Shown piece by piece: positions 34,726-43,701 of a stretch of DNA of 64,000 nucleotides. The notes beneath the pieces were generated by a model. The model did no database searches, was not told the origin of the DNA, and saw only the letters and a program-made list of their open reading frames with translations. The stretch lies in assembly GCF_002154225.1 (NCBI RefSeq), contig NZ_MTSE01000015.1:1-64000 (forward strand), given 5' to 3'. Within the stretch, counting starts at the first letter, position 1. Each line of letters opens with the position of its first letter. Both the position numbers and the translations under genes were made by a program. The stretch comes from Hymenobacter crusticola (GTDB lineage: Bacteria; Bacteroidota; Bacteroidia; Cytophagales; Hymenobacteraceae).

Positions 34726-37700
34726 TTAAAAGGATAGGTTCATACCGAACAGATAAGCTTTGCTGCGGGGATAGGCAGCATAGTCAACGCCAGGAGTAAG
34801 CGGTGTACCACGGCGGGTATTAACCTCAGGGTCAAAGCCACTATATTTTGTGAATGTGTAAAGGTTGTTCAGCGTCACGTAGAAACGAGCTTGAGAAAGC
34901 TTGATGCGCTGCGTGATGGTTTTCGGCACAGTATAGCCCACCGTGACGTTGTTCACGCGCAGGAATGAGCCATCCTCAATTGCCCAAGAATGGGGGAAAA
35001 GCTGGCGAGCTGGCGACCAGATTTTAGCATTTTGGTTCAAACGACGTGAGGTCTCTAGGTCCGTGATGATGGCACCGTTTTCGTCAATCGTGCGGTACCG
35101 ATCTTTCATGATAGCTAGGCCATTGCTAAGCTGGGAGTTAGCAAGGAAAGATGTCAATTCAATTTTGTTGGCGTTGTAGACATCATTGCCATACACGAAG
35201 TTCAAGAAGACACTGGCATCGAAGTTCTTGTAGTTGAACTGTTGGTTCAAACCACCCGAGAACTTAGGGTTAGCATTGCCTATAACGGTGCGGTCTTGTT
35301 CGTTTACAGTGCCGTCACCGTTCACATCTTTCAGCTTGATAGTACCTGGATTGACCTCTGTGCTGCTGTAACCCGTTACACCTTTGTCGCTAGCAACACC
35401 TGTTTTCAGTACCCACCTAGCCTTGCTGCTGTCATAGCCTTCGAAGTCATCGGCAGTGTACCAGCCATCAGTTACATAGCCGTACATTAAACCTACTGGC
35501 TTACCAACTGCGACATAGTAGTCAGCGGCAATAGCGGTGCTAGCCCACCCGGAGTACTGTAGGGGTAACTCGCTCAAAGGCCCTAGGCTCTCAACCTTAT
35601 TCCGGTTGAATGAGATATTTGCGTTAGAGGTCCAGGTGAAATCTTTCCCTTGGATGACCGTACCGCTAGCTTGTAGCTCCAAGCCTTTGTTTGAAGTTGC
35701 ACCAATGTTAACCAACTGAGTTGCATATCCCGAAGTAGATGGGATAGCTAGGTTCAGCAGCAGGTCGCGCGTCTTATTGTAGTAAGCATCTGCCGTGAAT
35801 TGAACCCGGTTGTTGAACAAGCTGATGTCTAAACCTAGGTTGCGCGATACTGTCGTCTCCCATTTCAGATTTGGGTTAGCCAACGTCAGTGCTGCCGAAC
35901 CAGGAACAATCGTATGGTTTACAGCATACTGAATATTGCCACCAGTAGTGAAGAGCGGATCGTACAAGAAGTCGCCGATGCGGTTGTTACCGGCCAAGCC
36001 GTAGCTCAAACGCAGTTTCATGTCCGATACAGTATTGCTGATCGACTTCATGAAATCTTCTTGCGAAATGCGCCAAGCAAACGAACCAGCTGGGAAGTAA
36101 CCTACTTTGTTGTTCCCCTTGAACTTAGACGAACCGTCGCCGCGGACTGTACCAGTGAACAGGTATTTGTCTTCATAAGAGTAAGTAGCACGAGCAAAGC
36201 CTGACAGTAAACGATAGTCAGAAGGAACGCTGGTGGTAGGAGCAGGCTGCTGAGTAGCAGGTGCGGCAGGGTCGCGCTGGTTGATGTTGTCGAATGCCCG
36301 ATCAGCTGTAATCTGCAGTGGCAAGTAATAGCTCAGCACGTTTAGAGCTGTTGTCCGCTGCTGATAGATTTCATGTCCTAACAAAGCATCCACAGAGTGC
36401 TTGCCCTTCTTAAAGGAGTAGGTCAAGACGTTGGAGTTGTTAAAGGTTACCTGCTGGCTCGTCGTTATACCTAGGAAAGGCAAGCCAGAATAGTTACCAC
36501 CTCGGATTGTAGGCGAGTATTGACCGTTGAAAGTATCTGTGCGGTTGTTTGTATTGTCAAAACCAACTGTCGAACGGAAGACTAGGTCCTTCGTGAAGTT
36601 GTAGCTAGCGTTAGCGCTCAAGTTGAAAAGGCGACGCTTGTCTTTGCGGTATTCATTTTGGATAGTCAGGACTGGGTTCGATAACGAACCCGAGGCCGCG
36701 AAGAACTCATCATCTACGTTCAGGTTATTGGGATCCACTGAACCTGGTAGTAGCGAAGCAAATGGTAGGTAGACAATTGTGTTCCGCAGACGAGTGTTTG
36801 TCGTGGAACTGGTGCCTTGCGAAGAAGTGCCCGAACCTGTAATTGACTGGTCTAAGAAGCGAGTATTGAACCCATAGCGAAACTTGTCGCTAGCTTTGCT
36901 ATCGAAGCGGAAGTTTACCAAGTTTCGTGTGAAACCTGATTGAATCTGGATGCCATCTTCATCATTATGGGTCAGGCTCAAAGAGTATGTTGTACCTTTT
37001 CCGCCACCCGAGATAGACAAGTTGTGTGTTTGCTGGAAAGCATCGCGACCGAATACTTTGTCTTGCCAATCGATGAATGGAGCTGTTCTTTGAAGAGCTA
37101 GTGTATCGCTGGTATAGTTGCGAGTACCAAAGCGGCTTTTAAATGAATTCAATGCATCAGCTCCTGCAATGGCTGAGCGCTCATATGCATAGTCCAAGTA
37201 GTCGGACGTTTTTAGTACGTCAATCGTCTTGGTAATATGACGGAAGCCTGCAAAGCCATTATAGCTCACGACAGTCTTGCCTTCACGACCATTTTTGGTC
37301 GTAATGATTACTACACCGTTGGCGCCACGAGCACCGTAAATAGCAGTAGCCGATGCATCCTTAAGTACATCTACTGACTGAATATCTTGGGGAGACAGTA
37401 CAGACAACGCATTTTCTACTTGCACTCCATCCACAACGTAGAGGGGAGAGTTATCTTGCGTGATGGAGCCACCGCCCCGTACTCGCACCCGAATATCAGA
37501 GCCAGGCTGTCCTTCGGAGGCGGTTACTTGCACACCTGCCAAACGGCCATTCAGCGCTTCCGCAGCTGAGTTAACCGGGACGTCTTTAATTTGCTGTGCG
37601 CTAACAGATGACACTGAACCGGTTACATCACGCCGTTGCACTGGTTGATAGCCAATTACAACTACATCATCAAGAGCTTTAGAGTCAGGCGACAGCTGAA

Positions 37701-37977
37701 CATCAATTTTTGTCTTATTCCCAATCGGAACATCTTTAGACACAAAGCCAATATAGCTGAAGCGCAAGGTGGCATCTCCTTCGGGAATGGTCATGGTGAA
37801 CATACCTTCCGAGTTCGTAGTAGCACCGATAGTTGTTCCTTTTACTACGACCGTAACGCCTGGTAACACCTCGTTCTTCTCTGTTGAACGAACTATGCCC
37901 TGAATGGCCCTCTGTTGTGCTGACGCAAGCAATGCAGCGTGTAGCAGCAATAGCAACAGCAATAAATGTTTTTTCAT
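34726..37977 (-). CDS. SusC/RagA TonB-linked outer-membrane transporter
   Basis: The 1083-residue protein has a signal peptide (ending ASAQ). A carboxypeptidase-like regulatory domain (~22-105, GIVRSTEKNEVLPGVTVVVK split in my reading) follows, then the TonB-dependent plug with the SusC signatures (DDVVVIGYQPVQRRDVTGS, LYVVDGV and IYGARGANGVVIITTK) and a 22-strand barrel to the terminal Phe. With SusD it imports pectin oligomers. It is the first gene of an operon that runs to about 22120. A 565-base leader/intergenic region with a probable LacI-family operator precedes it. Confidence 0.96.
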   Translation of the reverse strand: MKKHLLLLLLLLHAALLASAQQRAIQGIVRSTEKNEVLPGVTVVVKGTTIGATTNSEGMFTMTIPEGDATLRFSYIGFVSKDVPIGNKTKIDVQLSPDSKALDDVVVIGYQPVQRRDVTGSVSSVSAQQIKDVPVNSAAEALNGRLAGVQVTASEGQPGSDIRVRVRGGGSITQDNSPLYVVDGVQVENALSVLSPQDIQSVDVLKDASATAIYGARGANGVVIITTKNGREGKTVVSYNGFAGFRHITKTIDVLKTSDYLDYAYERSAIAGADALNSFKSRFGTRNYTSDTLALQRTAPFIDWQDKVFGRDAFQQTHNLSISGGGKGTTYSLSLTHNDEDGIQIQSGFTRNLVNFRFDSKASDKFRYGFNTRFLDQSITGSGTSSQGTSSTTNTRLRNTIVYLPFASLLPGSVDPNNLNVDDEFFAASGSLSNPVLTIQNEYRKDKRRLFNLSANASYNFTKDLVFRSTVGFDNTNNRTDTFNGQYSPTIRGGNYSGLPFLGITTSQQVTFNNSNVLTYSFKKGKHSVDALLGHEIYQQRTTALNVLSYYLPLQITADRAFDNINQRDPAAPATQQPAPTTSVPSDYRLLSGFARATYSYEDKYLFTGTVRGDGSSKFKGNNKVGYFPAGSFAWRISQEDFMKSISNTVSDMKLRLSYGLAGNNRIGDFLYDPLFTTGGNIQYAVNHTIVPGSAALTLANPNLKWETTVSRNLGLDISLFNNRVQFTADAYYNKTRDLLLNLAIPSTSGYATQLVNIGATSNKGLELQASGTVIQGKDFTWTSNANISFNRNKVESLGPLSELPLQYSGWASTAIAADYYVAVGKPVGLMYGYVTDGWYTADDFEGYDSSKARWVLKTGVASDKGVTGYSSTEVNPGTIKLKDVNGDGTVNEQDRTVIGNANPKFSGGLNQQFNYKNFDASVFLNFVYGNDVYNANKIELTSFLANSQLSNGLAIMKDRYRTIDENGAIITDLETSRRLNQNAKIWSPARQLFPHSWAIEDGSFLRVNNVTVGYTVPKTITQRIKLSQARFYVTLNNLYTFTKYSGFDPEVNTRRGTPLTPGVDYAAYPRSKAYLFGMNLSF

Positions 37978-38026
37978 AAAATAAGAGAAGGGTGTGGGAC
38001 TAGGTTAAATTGATTTGCTTTGAATG

Positions 38027-38053
38027 GCTGGCCTCCATATAGTCAAGGCCAGC
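38027..38053 (-). other. hairpin in the susC leader
   Basis: Perfect 8-bp arms at 38027-38034 and 38046-38053 lie 50-76 bases before the susC ATG. The role is unknown; leader structures or small antisense RNAs are known at some Bacteroides PULs. Confidence 0.35.
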
Positions 38054-38382
38054 GTTAGTCAACAGATATTGGCTAAGTAAAACGTCCAGTCCACCTTTGG
38101 TAAGTAGGAACCTAGTGCTCCAGAACGTAGAGTTGACAATCAGCAGCACGGGCAGTTTCAGAAGTAGCCTTAACTAAATCGTTAGTAAAATCAGCTGATT
38201 CGAATAGCAGAAAATAGATAAACTGAAGTTTTTGATCGTCAGACTAAGTCACCTGCAAGCCGAACTACTTTATAGACCTTTCGAAAGGTTCAAGCAACGT
38301 GCCAACAACGGTGAGGAAAGTTTTTGGTCAATAAGATTAGTCTCTCAAAAAGAAAAAAGGAAGAATATTACTGTTTTTATTC

Positions 38383-38417
38383 GTGCAATCGTTATCGGGA
38401 ACGTTGCCACAGTAGGT
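38383..38417. promoter_or_regulatory. probable LacI-family operator, site 1
   Basis: A 35-base segment matches site 2 (43543-43577) at all but about three positions. Its core at 38388-38405 is a dyad around the CG at 38396-38397 (CGTT-n2-CG-n2-AACG). A second dyad GGnAACGTTnCC is centred 6 bases to the right. CpG-centred dyads are typical of LacI-family operators. It lies 147 bases before the LacI-type gene and about 410 before susC. Confidence 0.65.
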
Positions 38418-38542
38418 CCCGTTAAAAACTTATTGCAGAAAAAAGCTGAATTTAGGGCCTCCTTCTTCTGACAGAGTCAAATGTCAGTAGGGTTTGTACT
38501 TTCAGATTATTGTACTCTACCTAGCTTTCTACCGTCCGTCAG

Positions 38543-39595
38543 TTGAGTAACTTCACCATAAAAGATATTGCCCGGGAGCTTAATATCTCGACGTCTACTG
38601 TTTCGCGGGCGTTACGGGGCAGCTACGAGATTAACCCGGAGACAAAACGCTTGGTCATGGAATGTGCTGAGCGCTTTAACTATCGACCAAACCCTATTGC
38701 ACTTAGTCTAAAGGGTAGTTCGAGCCGCGCTATTGCGGTTATTGTCCCCCAGATTGCTAATTTCTTTTTTGCCCAAGCTATCAATGGCATTGAGGCTATT
38801 GCCTATAATCGTGGCTATCACGTTATTATCTTTCAAAGCCATGAATCGTACGAGCGGGAAGTAGCGAACGTCGAGCAATCGATGGATCGGAAGGTAGATG
38901 GTCTTCTTATTTCGCTTTCGAGTGAAACGGACAAGGTAGATCATTTGAAAGAAGTGCAACAGAAAGGACTACCGCTCGTGCTCTTCGATCGGGTCTCACC
39001 AGAGCTACAAGCAACGCAAGTAGTTGCCGACAATTTTGCTGGTGCTTTCGCCGCAACTGAACACCTGATCAAGAGTGGACGCAAGCGCATCGCTCACCTG
39101 ACAATTCCGCCGTGGTTATCTATTACGAAAGAGCGGCTAGCGGGCTATCAAGCAGCGCTGGAGCGTTATGGCTTGCCTTACGATGAGCAACTTATTCGCT
39201 ATGGCACTTTTGGGCCGAACGAGGTAGGTCCCATGGTAGATGAACTCATGGCGCTGACGCCTGCCCCAGACGCCTTCTTTACGGCGAGCGACCGGTTGGC
39301 CGTAGGTTGCCTTACAGCTTTGCGTCAGCGCCATCTTGCCATTCCACGCGATGTTTCGCTTATCGGATTTACGAACTTGAATGTCGCCGACCTTCTATAT
39401 CCGTCTTTGAGTACAGTCGTGCAGCCGGCACAGGAAATTGGGCAAGTAGCGGCCGAACGGCTCATTGACTTGATTGAGCGCAAACAGAAAGCCGCGCCAA
39501 TTAACACTGTAAAGCTTCCAACGGAGCTAGTTATCCGGGAGTCGTCCAGCCGGATGGGAGAGTTAAACTCTTTATCGTACTTAGATCAAAGCTAG
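38543..39595 (+). CDS. LacI family transcriptional regulator
   Basis: The 350-residue protein has an N-terminal LacI helix-turn-helix (TIKDIARELNISTSTVSRAL, residues ~4-23) and hinge (NYRPNPIALSLKG). The periplasmic-binding-protein-like effector domain follows (~60-335, with IAVIVPQIANFFF and DGLLISLS). The start is a TTG at 38543; no ATG or GTG lies upstream before the in-frame TAG at 38522-38524. It stands between the two pectin operons and is the natural candidate for binding the shared element found upstream of both. The effector is probably a uronate or KDG-type intermediate (inference). Confidence 0.94.
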   Translation: MSNFTIKDIARELNISTSTVSRALRGSYEINPETKRLVMECAERFNYRPNPIALSLKGSSSRAIAVIVPQIANFFFAQAINGIEAIAYNRGYHVIIFQSHESYEREVANVEQSMDRKVDGLLISLSSETDKVDHLKEVQQKGLPLVLFDRVSPELQATQVVADNFAGAFAATEHLIKSGRKRIAHLTIPPWLSITKERLAGYQAALERYGLPYDEQLIRYGTFGPNEVGPMVDELMALTPAPDAFFTASDRLAVGCLTALRQRHLAIPRDVSLIGFTNLNVADLLYPSLSTVVQPAQEIGQVAAERLIDLIERKQKAAPINTVKLPTELVIRESSSRMGELNSLSYLDQS

Positions 39596-39618
39596 GAAGG
39601 CAGCTAGCCTTGTACATA

Positions 39619-39654
39619 CTAAAGCCTCTGCTACCTAGGTAACAGAGGCTTTAG
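39619..39654. terminator. bidirectional terminator between lacI-type gene and GH105 gene
   Basis: Arms 39619-39630 and 39643-39654 (12 bp) enclose a further 10-base palindrome TACCTAGGTA at 39632-39641. It lies between converging genes stopping at 39595 (+) and 39678 (-). Confidence 0.8.
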
Positions 39655-39677
39655 CGTGAATACTATATTGCGCAATC

Positions 39678-41627
39678 TTATTTAGCTGATTTCTGCTGCA
39701 ACGCCCAAGTAGCTAGGTCTTTGCCAGCGTTGAAGTTTTCGTACACTGCTGGGATCTTACGTCCATCCGTATACTCATTATACAGCCATGGGTCACCAAC
39801 GATGAATACGGTGCCTTTCCCTACTTTAGCAGTAGCCATGATAACATCAGTGCCTTTCGAAACCAAGGCTTTGCCGGTGTTTCCTTGTAGACCAATAGGA
39901 GCTAGCTCTTTGATGTAGGCTGCTTTGGTGTGCTTAAATACCGCATTACCCGCTGGGATGTCCACGCGGCCTTGCTCGAATTGGTCTCCCTTTACCATAT
40001 TCAAGCTCTTCGGAATAAAGCTCATACCGAAGGCTTTAGCAAGTTCGTTGAAGTGCGGAATCTCGCAGTTGGAAGTATCATTCGCCATCATCACGAGCGT
40101 CCCCCCAGCCTTGACCCAATCAGTAATGGCCTTAATATCATTGGCTTGAACGAAGTTGGGCTTAGCAGTTTCCTTCTTACTGTCAGGGTCAACAATGATG
40201 TAGACGTCAATCCCTTTCAGTGAGGCGGCAGTAGGGGCAGTCGGGACGGAAACCGTTTTGGCACCTAGCTCCCGGAATTGGTTGCCTAGCAACCAGAAAC
40301 CACCATGCGTCCGATCTTCCCAGGTGTAGTGCCATTGCTCCTGCTCACCTGTGAAAGTATTCTTACGAAACTCATGGTTGAAGTAGTAATCAAGCCCAAC
40401 CGTCTTATTCTGACCAACGCTGTTCTCCTTGGCTATTTCCATTTCGATGCTAGCCAGGATGAAAGGTCCTACCCCTTTCAAATCATTCTTGCGCAGCGGC
40501 TCGCTGAGGTAATATTCATAGCTACCATCGCGGTACGGGTTGCCACCTAGTCCCCCGACGCTGACGGTTCCATTGAAAGCTAGGGCGTTGCTTTCTGTTG
40601 CTACAAAGGTCTTCAGCAATCCGTCGTAGCCTTTCTGCGCAACAGCAGCATACTTCTTATCAAGGTAGCCCATGCGTACGCCCTTGGCGAGCATATACAC
40701 AAACATGCTAGACCCCGAGGCTTCGGCATAGTTGCCCTTGCGCGAAGCTTGGTCAACGACCAACGACCAAGTACCAGTCTTAGGATCTTGGTACTTGGCT
40801 AACACTGGCGCTAAGCGCTGCACGTCTTTGATGAGTTGCGCGCGCTGGGGATGATTTGCTGGAAAATAATCGAGTACATCGACTAGGGCCATGGCATACC
40901 AGCCCATGCCCCGGTCCCAGAAGTTTGGTGATTGACCAGTTTGCTTGTTCGCCCATTTTTGCTCCTTGCTTTCGTCGTAGCCGTGGTAAAGCAAGCCGGT
41001 TTTAGGATCAACTAAGTGCTTCTCGATCAAAGAAAATTGCTTGGCAACGTCGTCGAAGCCGGCCGGCTGATTGAAAACTTTGCTGTACTCGGCGTAAAAG
41101 GGTTCGGCCATATACAAGCCATCAAGCCACATCTGGTTCGGGTAGACCTTCTTGTGCCAGAAGCCCCCTTCCTTCGTGCGCGGCTGACCGTCTAGCTGCT
41201 TACGCAGCGTTTGAGCGGCTTGCTTGTATTTCTCTTGAGCAGCCTGACTGCCTTGCGACACTTGAGCTAGGGTCAGCAGAGCATGACCAGTAGTTAGGTT
41301 ATCGAGGTTGTAATCTTCCAGCTTATAGGTTCGAATAACCCCATTAGGCTGTACAAATTGGTCGATGTCCTTCACAATGTACGTGTAGTACTTAGCATCG
41401 CCAGTGCGCTGCCACACGCGTTCCAGCGCCTTCAGCATAAGGCCTTGCTCGTAATCCCAGCGGGTTGTTTTGCGGTTACCGATCAGGATGGAGTCAGGAT
41501 GCCAGCTGATGAATGCATCGGCCATGCGCTGCGACATAGTTTGAGCAGGGCTGCTGGTTTGCGCCACTGCATGTTGCCCTAAGCCTAGCAGCGACAAGGC
41601 AGCTAGCAAGCGAAAACTCTTTTTCAT
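39678..41627 (-). CDS. GH105 unsaturated uronyl hydrolase with DUF4350-like C-terminus
   Basis: GH105 enzymes remove the 4,5-unsaturated uronic acid left at the non-reducing end after lyase action. The 649-residue secreted product (signal peptide ending AVAQ) has an alpha/alpha barrel (~30-470) with FWDRGMGWYAMALVD, where the GH105/88 catalytic Asp lies, and ASGSSMFVYMLAKGV. A C-terminal domain (~490-640) with IYIIVDPD-like strand and ITDWVKAGGTLVMMAND resembles DUF4350/glutamine-amidotransferase-like folds. It is the second gene after GH28, 102 bases downstream, in one unit. Confidence 0.9.
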   Translation of the reverse strand: MKKSFRLLAALSLLGLGQHAVAQTSSPAQTMSQRMADAFISWHPDSILIGNRKTTRWDYEQGLMLKALERVWQRTGDAKYYTYIVKDIDQFVQPNGVIRTYKLEDYNLDNLTTGHALLTLAQVSQGSQAAQEKYKQAAQTLRKQLDGQPRTKEGGFWHKKVYPNQMWLDGLYMAEPFYAEYSKVFNQPAGFDDVAKQFSLIEKHLVDPKTGLLYHGYDESKEQKWANKQTGQSPNFWDRGMGWYAMALVDVLDYFPANHPQRAQLIKDVQRLAPVLAKYQDPKTGTWSLVVDQASRKGNYAEASGSSMFVYMLAKGVRMGYLDKKYAAVAQKGYDGLLKTFVATESNALAFNGTVSVGGLGGNPYRDGSYEYYLSEPLRKNDLKGVGPFILASIEMEIAKENSVGQNKTVGLDYYFNHEFRKNTFTGEQEQWHYTWEDRTHGGFWLLGNQFRELGAKTVSVPTAPTAASLKGIDVYIIVDPDSKKETAKPNFVQANDIKAITDWVKAGGTLVMMANDTSNCEIPHFNELAKAFGMSFIPKSLNMVKGDQFEQGRVDIPAGNAVFKHTKAAYIKELAPIGLQGNTGKALVSKGTDVIMATAKVGKGTVFIVGDPWLYNEYTDGRKIPAVYENFNAGKDLATWALQQKSAK

Positions 41628-41729
41628 GGGAGAAAAGTACGTAATGCCTCTATTACAACGTCAGTCCAGACCGATGCACGACAACAAATCGCCGCATCCG
41701 CCCAGACTGAAGTTCAATAAACAAGAAAC

Positions 41730-43421
41730 TTAATTTTTAGAAACCAGCACTACTTTCTTCGACACCTTATCCCCTAGCTCCACGTCCTTTTTGGCCGCTT
41801 TGGTATCGGTGTTGGTGAGTTTGATATTCTTCGTACGGTCGCCGGTGATGCGCATCAGAAGATCAGCACCCGCCGTGTACTTCAGGTTATCGAAGCTGAT
41901 GTTCTGGCTATTCTGGATTTCCAATACTGGCTTTGTTTCCTTAGAAAGAAGCGTCACATTCTTCAGGCGGATGTTTTCGGCTTCAATGCACAGCATGGGC
42001 TTTGTGCTTTGTAACACAGCATTTTCGATGCTAATATCCTTCACAGGCATTTCGGGCAGGCCGCGCAACATAATGGCCGTTTCGGCACCATTGCAAGTCA
42101 CGTTCTTGATTTCAATATGCCGGAACGTTGGGGTGCCTTCGTTTAAGGGCTCAGCTTTGATGACGGGTGGGGCCGTCGATTCGCCAGCTAGGGGCACCGG
42201 ATCTTTAGCCATATAATAGAGGTCAAAGATGATCGCCTGGCCGACGATGTTCTTCATATCAACGTTGTCGATGAAGATGTTTTCTACTACGCCGCCTCGA
42301 CCACGAGCTGCCTTAAAACGCAAGCCTACATCGGTGCCCATAAACGTGAGGTTAGACACGTACAGGTTACGCGCCCCACCAGACATCTCGGAGCCAATCA
42401 CGAAACCGCCGTGCGCGTGATACACCGTGCAGTTGCGGATGATGAAGTTTTCCGTGGGCATGCCACGCTTGCGGCCTTGCTCATCGCGCCCTGACTTGAT
42501 ACAGATTCCATCATCGCCGACATCGAACGTGCTACCTTCCAGAATGCCATTCTTGCACGACTCTAGGTCAATTCCGTCGGTATTTTGGCCGTACTCGGGA
42601 TTGAAAGCATACACGTTACGTACAGTGATGTCTTCACTCATCAGCGGGTGAATGGTCCAGGCAGGAGAGTTCTGAAACGTCACCCCTTCCAGCAGAATGC
42701 GCTTGCAACGAGCTAGCACAATCATATCGGGCCGTAGAAAATCCTTGATATCTTCGAAGTCTTTTGGCGTCTGTTTACCCGGCCGGATATAGAAGGCTTC
42801 GGGAATAGTGGAGCCTTTCAACGACTGCTCAGAGGGATACCATGTATCCTTTTTTTCATTCACCACACCGCCCGAAGCGGTAAGACGCTTCCACTGGGTT
42901 TCGGTTAGCTTGTTCTTTTTAACGGCGCGCCACGTATCGCCGGCCCCGTCAAAAACGCCTTCCCCCGTAACGGCAATGTTTTCTAGGTTCTCACCATAAA
43001 TTAAGGCTTGATTGCGGACAGCTTCCACTCCCTCCCAGCTGGTTTTGATCAGGTGGTAATCGGCGTGGTTGTCGCTGAACTGCACCAGAGCGCCTTTAGC
43101 TAGGTGCAGGTTCACGTTGTTGCGCATCTCGATGCCTGCCGTTAGCCAATGCCCACGAGGGACTAGCACTACGCCACCACCGGCTTTGCTGCAAGCATCA
43201 ATGGCTTGCTGAATAGCGGTCGACTTCGTTAAGCCATTAGGCACTGCCCCAAACTTGGTGATGTTGACCGTGTCTTTCCGAAACTCAGGCGTTTTTACCG
43301 GCGGCAAGGGTGGGTTGGGAGTTGCCGTAGCGTCGAAATGCATCAGCCAGCTGCCCATGGCTAGCAGAGCAGAAGAGAATAGTGCTTTCAAGAGTGGGTT
43401 GTATTGAGGTGATAAGTTCAA
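41730..43421 (-). CDS. GH28 polygalacturonase
   Basis: The 563-residue secreted protein has a right-handed beta-helix with all four GH28 active-site elements: NTDGID (about residue 284), GDDGICIKSG (~303), the HGG segment in YHAHGGFVIGSEMSGG (~336) and RFKAARGRGG (~370). It hydrolyses polygalacturonate or related pectic chains. The first start is a TTG at 43421; an in-frame TTG at 43391 gives a shorter but also good signal peptide, so the exact start is open. A LacI-type operator lies 120-155 bases upstream. Confidence 0.92.
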   Translation of the reverse strand: MNLSPQYNPLLKALFSSALLAMGSWLMHFDATATPNPPLPPVKTPEFRKDTVNITKFGAVPNGLTKSTAIQQAIDACSKAGGGVVLVPRGHWLTAGIEMRNNVNLHLAKGALVQFSDNHADYHLIKTSWEGVEAVRNQALIYGENLENIAVTGEGVFDGAGDTWRAVKKNKLTETQWKRLTASGGVVNEKKDTWYPSEQSLKGSTIPEAFYIRPGKQTPKDFEDIKDFLRPDMIVLARCKRILLEGVTFQNSPAWTIHPLMSEDITVRNVYAFNPEYGQNTDGIDLESCKNGILEGSTFDVGDDGICIKSGRDEQGRKRGMPTENFIIRNCTVYHAHGGFVIGSEMSGGARNLYVSNLTFMGTDVGLRFKAARGRGGVVENIFIDNVDMKNIVGQAIIFDLYYMAKDPVPLAGESTAPPVIKAEPLNEGTPTFRHIEIKNVTCNGAETAIMLRGLPEMPVKDISIENAVLQSTKPMLCIEAENIRLKNVTLLSKETKPVLEIQNSQNISFDNLKYTAGADLLMRITGDRTKNIKLTNTDTKAAKKDVELGDKVSKKVVLVSKN

Positions 43422-43542
43422 GTGAGTAGCTCGCTACGTGCGAACTGCTAGTTACTACTAAATTTAAGCGCAAACAGAGAGGCCAAACTTTATTAATGTT
43501 AGCCTATTAATCTAGCATTTCGGAGCTAGCTGCCTGTACTTA

Positions 43543-43577
43543 TTTGTGCAAACGTTATCGGGAACGTTGCCATATAG
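43543..43577. promoter_or_regulatory. probable LacI-family operator, site 2
   Basis: This near copy of site 1 has its core at 43551-43568: two AACGTT palindromes six bases apart, around a central CG at 43559-43560. On the minus strand, TTTG at the edge of the dyad is followed after 20 bases by TAGCTCCG, a possible weak -33/-7 pair. If so, a bound repressor would cover the promoter of the GH28-GH105 unit. Confidence 0.65.
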
Positions 43578-43685
43578 AGCTGCACAGCCAATGATTTTTC
43601 TTCTGCGTTGCGCTACTAGCTTGTGAGCGTAACGCTCATCTAAAAGGCGGCTCTGCGAGCACGAAGCTGAGCCCGATGAATGCGC

Positions 43686-43693
43686 TACCTTTG
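43686..43693 (+). promoter_or_regulatory. -7 box just before the ABC exporter gene
   Basis: TACCTTTG ends eight bases before the ATG at 43702, so the mRNA leader would be only a few bases. No TTTG at the right spacing was found. Confidence 0.4.
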
Positions 43694-43701
43694 CCACGAC
43701 C

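Larger units (their letters stand above)
37978..38542. other. susC-lacI divergent intergenic region
   Basis: This 565-base gap separates susC (-) and the LacI-type gene (+). It holds the operator-like element at 38383-38417 and an 8-bp hairpin at 38027-38053 (arms GCTGGCCT/AGGCCAGC) inside the likely susC leader. If transcription of susC starts beside the operator, its 5' leader would be about 375 bases. A short plus-strand frame at 38232-38471 runs through the operator and is not considered a gene. Confidence 0.6.

Noticed and set aside
38232..38471. Plus-strand 79-codon frame between susC and the LacI-type gene
   Set aside because: It runs through the operator, has no recognisable content and is better explained as non-coding regulatory DNA.
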